Shown piece by piece: positions 1 through 9,244 of a DNA stretch of 58,771 nt. A program made the translations under genes and the position numbers. Under the pieces are notes generated by a model that was not told the origin of the DNA, searched no databases, and saw only the letters and a program-made list of their open reading frames with translations. This DNA is from CAZBSE01 sp964494385 (GTDB lineage Bacteria; Actinomycetota; Humimicrobiia; Humimicrobiales; Humimicrobiaceae). Every line of letters starts with the position of its first letter. Positions within the stretch are counted from its first letter, which is position 1. The DNA is taken from assembly GCA_964494385.1 (NCBI GenBank), contig CAZBSE010000009.1, forward strand, positions 1 to 58,771. Reading direction: 5' to 3'.

Positions 1-191
1 ACTGTTTCGCGATCGGTGATTGATCCCAGAATGATATCAGCTCCTTTTTTTATTAGATCATCATAAAAGAGCCCCTTTTGATTATCCAGTACCGTAATAT
101 TGTGTCCTTTATCTATTAAATATTCTACCAGACGGCTGCCGGTAAACCCGGTTCCGCCGGTTACCAGTAATTTCAATTTCTTTCCTTTCAT
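1..191 (-). CDS. NAD-dependent epimerase/dehydratase, N-terminal part (cut by window edge)
   Basis: The minus strand opens with ATG at 189-191 and stays open for 63 codons to the window edge. The protein starts with a lysine-rich stretch and then a TGGTGFTGS dinucleotide-binding loop followed by RLVEYLIDKGH, the Rossmann beta1-loop-alpha1 of the extended short-chain dehydrogenase/epimerase family. A second acidic position after beta2 (VLDN) suits NAD(H) binding. The catalytic YxxxK lies outside the window, so the sugar substrate cannot be given. The same frame stays open about 45 codons upstream of this ATG (to a stop near 306-308), with two GTG codons, so a longer N-terminus is possible. It is divergent from the epimerase at 537 and both probably feed the same glycan pathway. 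Confidence 0.8.
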   Translation of the reverse strand, partial: MKGKKLKLLVTGGTGFTGSRLVEYLIDKGHNITVLDNQKGLFYDDLIKKGADIILGSITDRET

Positions 192-536
192 TTCATATTT
201 AGGAAAATATATTTCCTATAATAATTCACCTGGCCAGGTTTTTTAACTTCAAAATTTTCCACAGGTACTATTTTTCGATATTTTATATCATTTGAGATTA
301 TTAGGAAAGGTTTTTACCGGAAAATCTCTTTCTTTCTCCATAGTTACTGACCTGATTTATGTTTTAAAGCAGTGCTGGATGCCTGCCGGCGTATGGATTA
401 ATATTCATGGAAAAGTAGGGACATCTTCCCATCTTTATTTTTATAATTAATAAAAAGATTTTTTTTGTGTATAATTAGTAAGAAATTTTTATGGGCAGCT
501 ATAATTAAAAATAATTAAGTCAACAGTTAAGGAACA
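192..536. other. Divergent intergenic region between two epimerase genes
   Basis: These 345 bases separate two divergently read epimerase genes and must hold both promoters. A TATAAT hexamer at 470-475 with G467/G469 just upstream is the best -10 candidate for the rightward gene, but no convincing -35 box stands 17 bases before it. A small GGGA/TCCC hairpin lies near 418-431. No convincing separate small gene was seen, although the leftward frame is open up to about position 308 and could be an N-terminal extension of the first gene. Confidence 0.4.
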
Positions 537-1508
537 ATGAATATAGCAATCACCGGAGGGGCTGGATTTATCGGCTCGCATCTCTGTGAAAAATTAATAG
601 ATTCAGGCCACCGGGTAATTTGTATTGATAATTTTGATGATTTTTATGATCCTTCCATAAAGGAGAACAATCTTTCAAAAATGATTGGCAGCAGCCATTT
701 TAAGCTTTATCGCTCGGATATCTGCAGCATCGATCGTATGGAAGAAATCTTTTCGGAGAACAATATTGATTTGATAATCCATATGGCAGCAAAAGCAGGC
801 GTGAGATCATCAATAAAAAATCCATTATTATATGAGAGGGTGAATATCCTTGGTACTGCAAATCTACTGGAATGCTGCAGGAAATATAAAATTTCAAAAT
901 TTATTTTCGCCTCTTCGTCATCGGTTTACGGAGGTAATAAGAAAGTACCTTTTTCGGAAAAAGATAGTGTCGATCACCCTATATCCCCTTATGCTGCCAC
1001 TAAAAAATCAGGTGAGCTTATATGCTACACATATCATAGCTTATATGATATGTCAGTTTATTGTTTCAGGTTCTTTACGGTTTATGGCCCGCGCCAGAGG
1101 CCGGAAATGGCCATACATAAATTCATACGGAAAATACTGGAGGGAGAAAATATAGAAATATATGGTAACGGATCTTCTTCCCGGGATTATACCTATATTG
1201 ATGATATAATTTCCGGTATTTTAAGCAGCCTGGATAGGATTAAAAATTTTGAAGTGATAAATCTGGGAAATTCAAATACGGTAAAGTTAATAGACCTGAT
1301 AAAAATGATCGAATCTGTTACGGGTAGAAAGGCACATTTAAAGTTCACCAAAAACCAGCCCGGCGATGTATTTATGACTTATGCGGATATTAGAAAAGCA
1401 AAAAAAATGTTAGAATATCTTCCTAAAACTAATATTAAAGAAGGTCTGGTAAAATTTATAAAGTGGTATATGGAGAAGAAAAAAGAAGGCTTGCTTGATG
1501 GGCAATAA
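537..1508 (+). CDS. UDP-glucuronate 4-epimerase-like NAD-dependent sugar epimerase
   Basis: This 323-residue protein is an extended SDR sugar epimerase. Visible motifs are GGAGFIGSH (residues 7-15), a DNFDDFYDP segment (31-39) typical of the UDP-glucuronate epimerase branch, the serine cluster SSSSVYG (127-132) and catalytic Tyr152-xxx-Lys156. The C-terminal PRQRPEMAI and RDYTYIDD segments bind the nucleotide-sugar. It should interconvert a UDP-hexuronate or UDP-hexose in the cytoplasm for glycan synthesis. An AAGGA ribosome site sits 4 bases before the ATG. It heads a tight cluster whose next gene overlaps it by 11 bases. The exact sugar (GlcA, GlcNAc or Glc) cannot be fixed by eye. Confidence 0.85.
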   Translation: MNIAITGGAGFIGSHLCEKLIDSGHRVICIDNFDDFYDPSIKENNLSKMIGSSHFKLYRSDICSIDRMEEIFSENNIDLIIHMAAKAGVRSSIKNPLLYERVNILGTANLLECCRKYKISKFIFASSSSVYGGNKKVPFSEKDSVDHPISPYAATKKSGELICYTYHSLYDMSVYCFRFFTVYGPRQRPEMAIHKFIRKILEGENIEIYGNGSSSRDYTYIDDIISGILSSLDRIKNFEVINLGNSNTVKLIDLIKMIESVTGRKAHLKFTKNQPGDVFMTYADIRKAKKMLEYLPKTNIKEGLVKFIKWYMEKKKEGLLDGQ

Positions 1509-2466
1509 TTTTAAGAAAAAAGGACCCGTGATAGACCTGTCCGTAGTGGTACCCATTTATAATGAAAGGGAAAGCATAGGAAAGCTTTATGAAAAGCTGG
1601 AAAAGATTCTTCCCGGGTTGAATCTTAAATATGAAGTCCTGCTTATAGACGACGGCAGCATGGATGATACTTACAGCCAGCTTCTGAAAATACACCGGAA
1701 GAACAAATTATTTAAAATTATCAGATTCAGAAAGAATTTCGGGCAGACAGCTGCCATGAATGCCGGTTTTGATTATGCCAACGGCAAAGTAATAATTACC
1801 CTGGATGCTGATCTGCAGAACGATCCCCGGGATATTCCGGTTCTTCTGGGAAAATTAAATGAAGGGTATGATATTGTGAGCGGCTGGCGCAAAAACAGAA
1901 AAGATAAAGCCATTAGAAGGTTTCCTTCAACTGTTGCAAATAAAATAATATCAAAACTTACAGGCGTCCATCTGCATGATTACGGGTGCACCCTGAAAGC
2001 TTACAGGAAAGAAGTGATAGATAATATTAATCTGTACGGGGAAATGCACCGCTACATCCCCGCTATTGCCAGTTGGATGGGAGTAAGGGTAGCGGAGGTT
2101 CCGGTCATACATCATGGCAGAAAGTATGGAAAATCAAAATATGGTATTTCCAGGACGATAAAAGTAATTCTGGATATAATTACGCTTAAGTTTCTTCTGA
2201 GTTATTCCCAGAGCCCTATACAGGTATTTGGACTGCTGGGCTTATTTTCTGCTGCTGCCGGGGTTTTTATAACTGCTTATTTAATTGTAATGAGAATATT
2301 TTTTAATCAATCTCTTTCTAACAGACCGCTATTTATCCTTTCAATATTTATGGTTTTTATCGGGGTCCAACTTATTACCATGGGGCTGCTGGCTGAAGTG
2401 CTTATGCGTGTGTATCACGAAGTTCAGAATAAGTCTATCTATGTAATAAGGGATATTATTTTATAA
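1498..2466 (+). CDS. GT2 glycosyltransferase, polyprenyl-phosphate sugar synthase type (ArnC/GtrB/DPM1-like)
   Basis: A 322-residue GT-A glycosyltransferase with VVVPIYNE at the N-terminus, a DDGS motif, QTAAMNAGF and the DADLQNDP metal-binding motif. Two hydrophobic spans in the last 90 residues (FGLLGLFSAAAGVF... and PLFILSIFMVFIGVQL...) anchor it. This arrangement is typical of enzymes that move one sugar onto undecaprenyl or dolichyl phosphate on the inner leaflet. ATG 1498 is preceded by AAGAAGG at 1483-1489; TTG 1495 is an in-frame alternative. It overlaps the end of the upstream epimerase gene, suggesting translational coupling. The sugar donor is unknown. Confidence 0.88.
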   Translation: MGNNFKKKGPVIDLSVVVPIYNERESIGKLYEKLEKILPGLNLKYEVLLIDDGSMDDTYSQLLKIHRKNKLFKIIRFRKNFGQTAAMNAGFDYANGKVIITLDADLQNDPRDIPVLLGKLNEGYDIVSGWRKNRKDKAIRRFPSTVANKIISKLTGVHLHDYGCTLKAYRKEVIDNINLYGEMHRYIPAIASWMGVRVAEVPVIHHGRKYGKSKYGISRTIKVILDIITLKFLLSYSQSPIQVFGLLGLFSAAAGVFITAYLIVMRIFFNQSLSNRPLFILSIFMVFIGVQLITMGLLAEVLMRVYHEVQNKSIYVIRDIIL

Positions 2467-2474
2467 CCGATATA

Positions 2475-3485
2475 ATGAAAATAATAAAAACATTGAGCCA
2501 TTTATTTAACCTGGCCAAAATTTACGGCAGTTACAGATCAAAGTCAATCAGCTGTAATTACTTTCCGGCTAGAATCTGGATAGAGCTTTCGAGCAGATGT
2601 AATTTAAAATGCCGTTTTTGCGTAAATAAAAGTCTTCCGTCCTGCAAGAAGGGGGATATGAGTTTTAATCTATATAAAAAAATCATTGACCAGATTTACG
2701 GCAAGGTTTACGATGTAAATTTATTTCACAGGGGAGAGCCGCTGTTAAATAAAAAGGCAGTCTCCATGATTGCTTATGCTGTCAGCAAGCAGATTAAAAC
2801 CAGGATTCATACCAATGCAACTCTGCTGAACAGGGAGTTGAGCAAAAAGATAATACTGGCAGGACTGGATTTGATTTCATTTTCCTTTGACGGCTATACA
2901 AAAAAAATATATGAAAAAAACAGGCAGGGAGCTAAATTTGAACAGACTCTGGCCAATATAATTGATTTCCTTAAAATGAAAAAACAGCTGAATTCAAAAA
3001 AACCGTACACTATAGTTCAGGTTATTCAGGATAAGGAAGGGCTGTCTCCAGGTGAGATATCCGGGCAGAAGGCGATTTTTTTACAAAATTTTAAAAATCT
3101 TCCCTTAAATAAATTAGTTTCAAGAGCCGCCCATAACTGGGGCGGGCTGCTTGAAATAAAAGGATCCGGCAGCAGTAGAGTCAGGGATAGTAAAGTAGTT
3201 TCCTGTACCTTCCCCTGGTATTCACTGACTATTTTTTATGATGGAAAAATATTTTTATGTCCCCAGGATTTTAAGGGTAAAATTTGCATTGGAAACTTAA
3301 ATAAAGATAATATAGAAGAAGTCTTTAACGGAGAAAAAATTAAAGAAAAAAGAAAAAAATTCAAGGAAGGCATAATTGAGGAAAATACTCCCTGCGGCAG
3401 ATGTGATAGAATCAGGAGAAAAACGTTTATGGGTGTCCCCGTTGAATATCTGGGAATTTTTATGAAGGAAAATTTAAGAAATTAA
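2475..3485 (+). CDS. Radical SAM/SPASM domain protein
   Basis: A 336-residue radical SAM enzyme: Cys42-xxx-Cys46-xx-Cys49 ligates the SAM-cleaving 4Fe-4S cluster, and a GEPL motif follows near residue 91. The C-terminal 100 residues carry a SPASM-like region with cysteines in SCTFPW, FLCPQD and the closing CGRCD, which would hold one or more auxiliary clusters. Such proteins occur in lipid- and glycan-modification clusters as well as in peptide maturation. No precursor-peptide gene is visible beside it, so a role in modifying a sugar or lipid intermediate is inferred from context only. It starts 8 bases after the GT2 stop. The following 125 bases hold nothing recognisable. Confidence 0.85.
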   Translation: MKIIKTLSHLFNLAKIYGSYRSKSISCNYFPARIWIELSSRCNLKCRFCVNKSLPSCKKGDMSFNLYKKIIDQIYGKVYDVNLFHRGEPLLNKKAVSMIAYAVSKQIKTRIHTNATLLNRELSKKIILAGLDLISFSFDGYTKKIYEKNRQGAKFEQTLANIIDFLKMKKQLNSKKPYTIVQVIQDKEGLSPGEISGQKAIFLQNFKNLPLNKLVSRAAHNWGGLLEIKGSGSSRVRDSKVVSCTFPWYSLTIFYDGKIFLCPQDFKGKICIGNLNKDNIEEVFNGEKIKEKRKKFKEGIIEENTPCGRCDRIRRKTFMGVPVEYLGIFMKENLRN

Positions 3486-3610
3486 GGGAAAACTTAAATG
3501 ATAGCATTGATTGCGTGAAGAAATGGCTCTGCAGGGATAAACTGATTAAAGTTCTATCCGTCTTGGTAGAATATATTTTTTAATTTTTTAATTGAGTATT
3601 AGAAAGGAAG

Positions 3611-4354
3611 TTGATTAAAATAGAAAGATATGAGGATAAAATACAAAAGGAACTTTTCGCTAAAGATAAATCAAAAATTGCCAAATATATTAATTTATTT
3701 ATAGGAAAAAAAGGTTTTTTAAATTTATTAAAGTACGAAATAATAACCATATTATTTCAGGATATGCCCGGAGCACTGGGTATTTTTTTTAGAAATTTAT
3801 TCTTTCCCCGATTGTTTAAAAAGGTAGGGAAAGGAGTTAATTTTGGGAAATCCATAACCCTGCGGCATCCCTACAAGATATCTGTCGGAGATAATGTGGT
3901 AATAGATGACTACTGCGTTCTGGATGCCAAGGGGCTGGACAATAACGGTATTTGCATAAAGGAAAATATTTTTATTGGGCGGGGCAGCATATTAAGCTGC
4001 AAAAATGGTGATATAGCCCTGGAGAAGAATGTAGTTATAGGATTTAATAGTGAAATATTTTCGGGAAGCAAGGTATTTATAGGCGAGAATACATTAATTT
4101 CCGCTTATGTTTATATTATTGGCGGAGGACATGATTATTCCAGGGTAGATATTCCTATCCTGGAACAGGAAAAACCCTCGCATGGTATTAAGATAGAGAG
4201 AAATTGCTGGATAGGTGCAGGTGCCAAGGTTTTTGATAATGTGACCATAGGGGAAGATACTATTATTGGTGCAGGAGCCGTAGTTTCCAAAAATATCCCT
4301 GCTTTCTCCATAGCTGCAGGAATACCTGCCAGAGTTGCCAAATCCAGAAAGTGA
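3611..4354 (+). CDS. Left-handed beta-helix (hexapeptide repeat) acyltransferase
   Basis: This 247-residue protein has an N-terminal helical stretch and then about ten hexapeptide turns ([IV]G-x-x-x pattern: VGDNVVIDD, IGRGSIL, IGFNSEIF, IGENTLI, IGAGAKV, IGEDTIIGAGAVV), the fold of the LacA/Maa/NodL acetyltransferases. The loop GGGHDYS contains the histidine used as catalytic base in this family. The closing IAAGIPARVAK is the usual end of the helix. It probably O- or N-acetylates a sugar using acetyl-CoA. The only workable start is TTG at 3611, which has an AAAGGAAG tract almost touching it, an unusually short spacing. A downstream gene follows 21 bases later. Confidence 0.85.
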   Translation: MIKIERYEDKIQKELFAKDKSKIAKYINLFIGKKGFLNLLKYEIITILFQDMPGALGIFFRNLFFPRLFKKVGKGVNFGKSITLRHPYKISVGDNVVIDDYCVLDAKGLDNNGICIKENIFIGRGSILSCKNGDIALEKNVVIGFNSEIFSGSKVFIGENTLISAYVYIIGGGHDYSRVDIPILEQEKPSHGIKIERNCWIGAGAKVFDNVTIGEDTIIGAGAVVSKNIPAFSIAAGIPARVAKSRK

Positions 4355-4375
4355 CCGAATAATTATATATAAGAA

Positions 4376-5392
4376 ATGAAAAATAAAATAATCTCCTTTT
4401 ACAGGAAAAATAAAAAAATAATACTTCTTATAATAAGAATCGTAGTTAGTATTTCTCTCATTGCCTATTTAATAAAGACACAATTAAAGGATTTATCCGG
4501 TATAATTAAAATTTTAAAATCATCTAATAAAATTTTACTGCTGCTTTCACTCTCAACTCATGTTTTTGGTACCTGGATAACTGCTTTCAGGTGGAAGACC
4601 CTTTTAAATACCCAGAACGTCAGGCTGGGTATCGGTACGCTGAGTATAACCGTTCTTATAGGCCAGTTTTTTAACAATATCCTGCCTACCAGTATAGGGG
4701 GAGATGTATTCAGGACTTATGATGCTTCAAAAAAGGCCGGGATTCCTATGGGAACATCAGCTTCAATAATTCTGGTAGAGAGATTTTCCGGGGTAGTCAG
4801 TGCTGCTGTTTATGCTGTCGCTGCTTTATTTTTAGGATTTACTGCAATTGGTAACCAGCCGGTGATAATTCCTATTATTATATTTTTTATCGTAACTATA
4901 ATCATAGCTTTTTTGATTATTAATCCTTCCGTATTCAAATTGGGTAGAATTTTCAATAGATTCAGGCTTATGCGTAAACTGAGGGAAAAATTATCCAATG
5001 TTTACAATACTCTGACAAGCTTTAAAAAATACAAATTAGTGCTTATAAGAGTATTAATCTACAGTTTCCTTCTGCAGTTTTCAGTTATACTTAACTACTA
5101 TCTGGCGGCCAGGGCTCTTGGAATAAACCTGACTTTAACTGCTTTTATATTTATCGTACCGGTGGTGGCAATCATAGCTATGATTCCTATTTCTATCGGA
5201 GGTATAGGATTAAGAGAAAGCTCCATAGTTTTTATCATGGTTGCTCTGGGAGTGGCCAATGACAAAGCTGCTTTGTGTTCGCTGCTGATATTATTTATGT
5301 TGGTTCTTGTAGGAATAGTGGGAGGGATTATTTATGTTATAAGACCCTATTTCGAAAGAAGGCTTAAAAGAACGGTGCAGGATGATAATTAA
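4376..5392 (+). CDS. YbhN/AglD-type multi-spanning membrane protein (LPG synthase TM domain family)
   Basis: A 338-residue integral membrane protein with about eight hydrophobic spans. Family landmarks are FRWKTLL after the second span, GQFFNNILPTSIGGDVFR (the most conserved stretch of the flippase-like domain), and PISIGGIGLRESS near the end. These match the uncharacterised membrane family related to the transmembrane half of lysyl-phosphatidylglycerol synthase; members sit beside polyprenyl-sugar glycosyltransferases in many bacteria and archaea. Its position next to a GtrB-like GT2 supports a role in handling lipid-linked sugars, which is inference. It ends in a tail-to-tail overlap of 4 bases with a small minus-strand gene. 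Confidence 0.85.
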   Translation: MKNKIISFYRKNKKIILLIIRIVVSISLIAYLIKTQLKDLSGIIKILKSSNKILLLLSLSTHVFGTWITAFRWKTLLNTQNVRLGIGTLSITVLIGQFFNNILPTSIGGDVFRTYDASKKAGIPMGTSASIILVERFSGVVSAAVYAVAALFLGFTAIGNQPVIIPIIIFFIVTIIIAFLIINPSVFKLGRIFNRFRLMRKLREKLSNVYNTLTSFKKYKLVLIRVLIYSFLLQFSVILNYYLAARALGINLTLTAFIFIVPVVAIIAMIPISIGGIGLRESSIVFIMVALGVANDKAALCSLLILFMLVLVGIVGGIIYVIRPYFERRLKRTVQDDN

Positions 5393-5556
5393 AAATTCAG
5401 CATATCAAATACTTTCTGGAAAAAATCTCCCAGATGCTCATTATAAAAGCTGAAATTTGTAGTTTCAAAAAATATGATTAATGCCACTACAAAAATAATG
5501 GTGAAGAATAAATAATATAAAACTTTTATAAACCAAACTCTTTTCATCGTACCCAT
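5389..5556 (-). CDS. Small single-TM membrane protein, 55 aa
   Basis: A 55-codon frame reads leftward from ATG at 5554-5556 to a TAA at 5389-5391. The N-terminus is short and basic (MKRVW after an optional MGT), followed by about 21 hydrophobic residues (roughly 10-30) and a polar tail with FYNEHLGDFFQK. It starts 10 bases after the stop of the SGNH hydrolase gene on the same strand, so the two are probably co-transcribed. A second ATG three codons in (5545-5547) is equally possible. I do not recognise a family. The ordered one-TM topology and operon position favour a real gene, but the ribosome site is weak and its length is near the noise limit. Confidence 0.5.
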   Translation of the reverse strand: MGTMKRVWFIKVLYYLFFTIIFVVALIIFFETTNFSFYNEHLGDFFQKVFDMLNF

Positions 5557-5566
5557 ATTATACTAC

Positions 5567-7462
5567 TTATTTTCTTTGACCTACATTATCCAGGTATTGA
5601 GTTACCTGATTGAATACCGTCTGGGCCACAACCGCGGATCCGTCAGGTGTGTAATGTACTCCATCATTATATAAATAGCGGCCCGGATTCTGCGAAAGGG
5701 GAGTTAGGACATCTATAACCGGCAGGGAGTATTTTGCCGCAATTTTTAAAATTTCATTATTATACATAGGATAACTATCTTTGCCGGGATAATAAAGAGG
5801 TCCGATCAGATTTAGAAATACCGTTGCGCCAAGATTTCTTGATTTTATTACTATCCCTTCAAGATGGACGCTAAAGTTGGACAAACTTGCTCCCGCATCA
5901 TTGGTGCCGTATGCAACTATTATTATCTGAGGATTATGTACGGCTACGGTACTGTCAAATCTTGCAAAGCCCATATAGGCCATTTCCCCGTTTACTCCGC
6001 TGGCAACGGTATTATAGTCAGCATAGGGATAGGTTGATTCTAAAAGCTGATCAAATCTTTGAACCCAGTCTGATCTGGCAATTAAGGAATCTCCCATAGC
6101 CACTATGTTCATATATATGTGTTTTCTTACACCGAGGCTGGCTTGTTCTAATTCGGTTTCTAAACCACCACTCTCTATTTTAAAATCAGTGGTTATGTTC
6201 CCTCCGGTATAGAACAGTTCATCATTAACACGTATCTGCAGATTAATTTCTTTGGACTCATTTACTCCGAGACCGTTTAAATCCCAGATAAGTCCTCTGA
6301 TCTCGTCGCTCCAGCGGATACCTTCCGGGGTGCCTGACTGGCTGACATAAGTGGCTCCTGCAGGTGTGGGGAATATAAGCCTGTAGCTGTCGGATTCTTT
6401 TTCCCCTGAGTTGGTGATAATCATTTTTACATTTATAATTTCGCCGGCCCACAGATACTCTCCATTGGCATCGGTTAGGAAAATTTGCGACTCTGAAAAA
6501 TCCGGTAGAAGCATAACCGGATCACTTATAGATTTTTCAGATTCAATACCCTGATCACAGGTAAGAGTACCGCTGTTTTCAATCAAGTCTCCATCGCTCA
6601 AATCATAATTAATGGTAACTTTAAACTTGTAGGTACGGGTTTCATCTGCTGGGAAATTACCCGTATTCCAGGTTACAGTATGATTGCTGTAATTGCCCGA
6701 ATTATTAATTGATCCTTCCACTATGGAAATATTTTTTGAAAGGGTGCTCTCAATTTTAACTCCTGTTGCGTCCATGTTACCGCTGTTTTTTACGGTTATG
6801 GTATATTCTATGCTATCTCCCATATGTAAATTTCCGCCATTTTCATCGATTGCTTTTATATCGAAATTATTAAAATTCGGGCTGCTTTGGACGATATGAT
6901 TCAGGTCGGAAATAATAGGCTGACTGTATTTTTTATCCTTTATTATGTAATTGAATACTACATCATCAAGGATTATACTTGTGTCATTGTCCAGGGGTTC
7001 GTCGATGGATACGATAAAATTTGCCTTTCCGGACTGATTTCTCCCGATATTATCAAGATAAAGAACAACCGTATTGCCGCCATCTTCTATCGTACTTTCA
7101 GTATCTGAAGAGACAAAGGATGTATTTGCAGGTATGGTTAATTTTATTTCCAATTTATCCACATTTTTATTGCCGCCATTTTTGTAATTAATAAAATATG
7201 ATATTTCACCGCCCGGATTAACGTAGTCGGCTGTATCCGAGGAAATATAATTGTAGGAGGGATCAGGGAAATTCGGTTTGATGTAAATAAAAAGGTAAAA
7301 GCATACCGTAATCACCAGAGCAGTCATAACTACTGCCGATATTATGATTGCATACATCCATTTACGGCTTTTTACTACAGCAAGGCTTTTTGACTCGTTG
7401 ATTGTTTTTGCTGTTTTCTTTAATGTTTTTTTAAATTTATTAAGAGGCTCTTTCATAACCAT
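5567..7462 (-). CDS. Membrane-anchored DUF11/CARDB-like repeat protein with C-terminal SGNH (GDSL) hydrolase
   Basis: This 631-residue protein has a basic cytoplasmic N-terminus, one TM helix at about residues 36-58, and then three beta-sandwich repeats of the DUF11/CARDB type (about 80-185, 195-315, 320-440; each has a PG(E/D)xIxYxIxxxNxG motif). The C-terminal 180 residues are an SGNH hydrolase: GDSL with Ser459 (block I), SGVNG (II), GTND at 519-522 (III) and DGVHYT with Asp600 and His603 (V). It should be an outward-facing esterase, likely removing or transferring O-acetyl groups on surface carbohydrate. The neighbour at 7715 pairs a related repeat with a deacetylase. The 252-base gap upstream must hold the promoter; no clear boxes were seen. 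Confidence 0.88.
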   Translation of the reverse strand: MVMKEPLNKFKKTLKKTAKTINESKSLAVVKSRKWMYAIIISAVVMTALVITVCFYLFIYIKPNFPDPSYNYISSDTADYVNPGGEISYFINYKNGGNKNVDKLEIKLTIPANTSFVSSDTESTIEDGGNTVVLYLDNIGRNQSGKANFIVSIDEPLDNDTSIILDDVVFNYIIKDKKYSQPIISDLNHIVQSSPNFNNFDIKAIDENGGNLHMGDSIEYTITVKNSGNMDATGVKIESTLSKNISIVEGSINNSGNYSNHTVTWNTGNFPADETRTYKFKVTINYDLSDGDLIENSGTLTCDQGIESEKSISDPVMLLPDFSESQIFLTDANGEYLWAGEIINVKMIITNSGEKESDSYRLIFPTPAGATYVSQSGTPEGIRWSDEIRGLIWDLNGLGVNESKEINLQIRVNDELFYTGGNITTDFKIESGGLETELEQASLGVRKHIYMNIVAMGDSLIARSDWVQRFDQLLESTYPYADYNTVASGVNGEMAYMGFARFDSTVAVHNPQIIIVAYGTNDAGASLSNFSVHLEGIVIKSRNLGATVFLNLIGPLYYPGKDSYPMYNNEILKIAAKYSLPVIDVLTPLSQNPGRYLYNDGVHYTPDGSAVVAQTVFNQVTQYLDNVGQRK

Positions 7463-7714
7463 GTCAATTTTTATAAATATTTAATATTCTTAAAATACTG
7501 TTTTAAATCATTTTACCATTTTTACTGCTCTAATTTTAATTTCTTAATGTCTGATGTTTTTCTCATTAAAATAATCCCGGCTAACTCTATCATTTTTAAA
7601 TCAGGCTTTTCCAATCTTATAAACAATCTAAAAATTAAATAAAATATTATCAGAATACTGAAAACAAAAAAAAAGTCAAGATGGAGGTCGAATTCAAAAA
7701 AGATTTGCTTTTTA

Positions 7715-9244
7715 TTATCTTATCTCTATTTTCACATCATCGCTTTCAATATATACATCATTGGTGGTAATCCTGAATTTTATAACCGGTTCTCCGGGAC
7801 TCAATGCCCTCAACTTCACTTTCAAATCAATCTCACCTTTACCCTTGATTTCATACAGATCGCTAACCCACATGTATATTCCCTGGCTCAATCCGGGTGC
7901 CTGATCTATATAGCCGCCAGATCCGACACCGATAAATTCTATACTGTCGGGAAGTTCGAGTTCCATGGAGCTTATATGAATATTTTGATCATCATTGTTT
8001 TTAATGATATAAGTCAGATTAAATTCTTCACCGGTTTCTTTTATGGAACGGTCAATCACATTTTCAATTAAAATGCCAAAAAGCTTCAGGTAGCCGGCAT
8101 AGCTTTGCGGTGGAATATAGCTGTTAAACTCTACCCTTTTTATTTCGTTAAGATCAATGGTCCTGACATCCTCTATACCGCCCCAATATCTTACCGCACC
8201 TCTGTAGCCTGCTTCAGGGATCAGGGGCCATTTGTCAGGCGAATTATTATCATAAGGCCAGGCAAAGAATAATACCTGGTTTCCAAGATGGGATTCTATA
8301 TCATTTTTGGATTGGGTAAGTTCGTACATAAATACTTCATCTGAAGCCAGGCCCAGTCTGGTATGATTGACCGAGTGCGACTGAAACTCACAACCGTAGT
8401 TGCTCATTTCGATAATCTCCGGCCAGATAAGTATAGGTCTTGTCACATTAGTTCTGGGATTAAAAGATGTATTCATCTTTCTGTCAGCATCAGAATTCCC
8501 AATTGCGCCGGTGACCAGAAAAATAGTCATTTTATAATTATACTTTTTAAGTATTGGCAGAGCGTTGGTATAAATGTCCTGGTATCCGTCATCAGAAGTT
8601 ATTATAATTGGTTTTTCCGGCAGTGCCTTTCCAAAATCCAGGTGATTCAAAAGGTCGGTAAAAGTAATGGTCTCAAAGCCGAAATCTTTAAGGGTACTGC
8701 AAAGAGAATCGAAATAACTGGTATACAGTTCAATAGGCAGCTCTATTTCATCTTCTACGGCATGAAATCCTATAATAGGGATATAATGTCTTTCAAACGG
8801 CCTGACCCCATAGATTAACATATTTTGCTGCGGAAGCGTAAACGATTCAGTTTCATCAGAAGATATCTGTAACTTGCACCAGGCAGTGATGTCTGACACA
8901 ATGCCTTCCTTAACTTTCATATCGGTACTTAATATTTCTTTCTCACCGGTGCCAAGAGACCGGATATGCCAGCTGTCGGTACCGGCGGCCGTGAAATAAT
9001 CCGATAGTATCAGCTTTACTTCTATATTCTTTGCTTCTGTTTCTCCATTATTGGCAACGCACACTTTTACTGTGATGCTTTCACCCGGATATGCATCTCC
9101 GCCGTTTGAATCAATTAACTCCAGGGTGGAATCGGAAAGTGGTGTATTTAGTTCTTCTGTGATGTCCTTTCGGTTTTGAGCAGAATCATTTCCCAAGCAG
9201 CATACTGTAAGGACCGCTGTTATAAGGGCGCATATGAAAAGCAC
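7715..9244 (-). CDS. Secreted DUF11-like/polysaccharide deacetylase (NodB, CE4) protein
   Basis: A 509-residue protein with a hydrophobic N-terminus ending in TVCC (possible lipobox), one DUF11-like repeat (about 40-120), a CE4/NodB catalytic domain (about 150-400) and another beta-sandwich repeat at the C-terminus. Catalytic and metal residues are visible: SDDG with Asp218 and Asp219 and the HSVNH pair His290/His294; FAWPYD follows. It probably removes N- or O-acetyl groups from an exported polysaccharide or peptidoglycan. The only legal start is GTG 9242-9244, but that gives a signal peptide with no positive residues; the same frame upstream encodes KIKKHSK after two ATA codons, so the true start is uncertain. 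It is divergent from the 4-TM gene at 9488. Confidence 0.87.
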   Translation of the reverse strand: MLFICALITAVLTVCCLGNDSAQNRKDITEELNTPLSDSTLELIDSNGGDAYPGESITVKVCVANNGETEAKNIEVKLILSDYFTAAGTDSWHIRSLGTGEKEILSTDMKVKEGIVSDITAWCKLQISSDETESFTLPQQNMLIYGVRPFERHYIPIIGFHAVEDEIELPIELYTSYFDSLCSTLKDFGFETITFTDLLNHLDFGKALPEKPIIITSDDGYQDIYTNALPILKKYNYKMTIFLVTGAIGNSDADRKMNTSFNPRTNVTRPILIWPEIIEMSNYGCEFQSHSVNHTRLGLASDEVFMYELTQSKNDIESHLGNQVLFFAWPYDNNSPDKWPLIPEAGYRGAVRYWGGIEDVRTIDLNEIKRVEFNSYIPPQSYAGYLKLFGILIENVIDRSIKETGEEFNLTYIIKNNDDQNIHISSMELELPDSIEFIGVGSGGYIDQAPGLSQGIYMWVSDLYEIKGKGEIDLKVKLRALSPGEPVIKFRITTNDVYIESDDVKIEIR

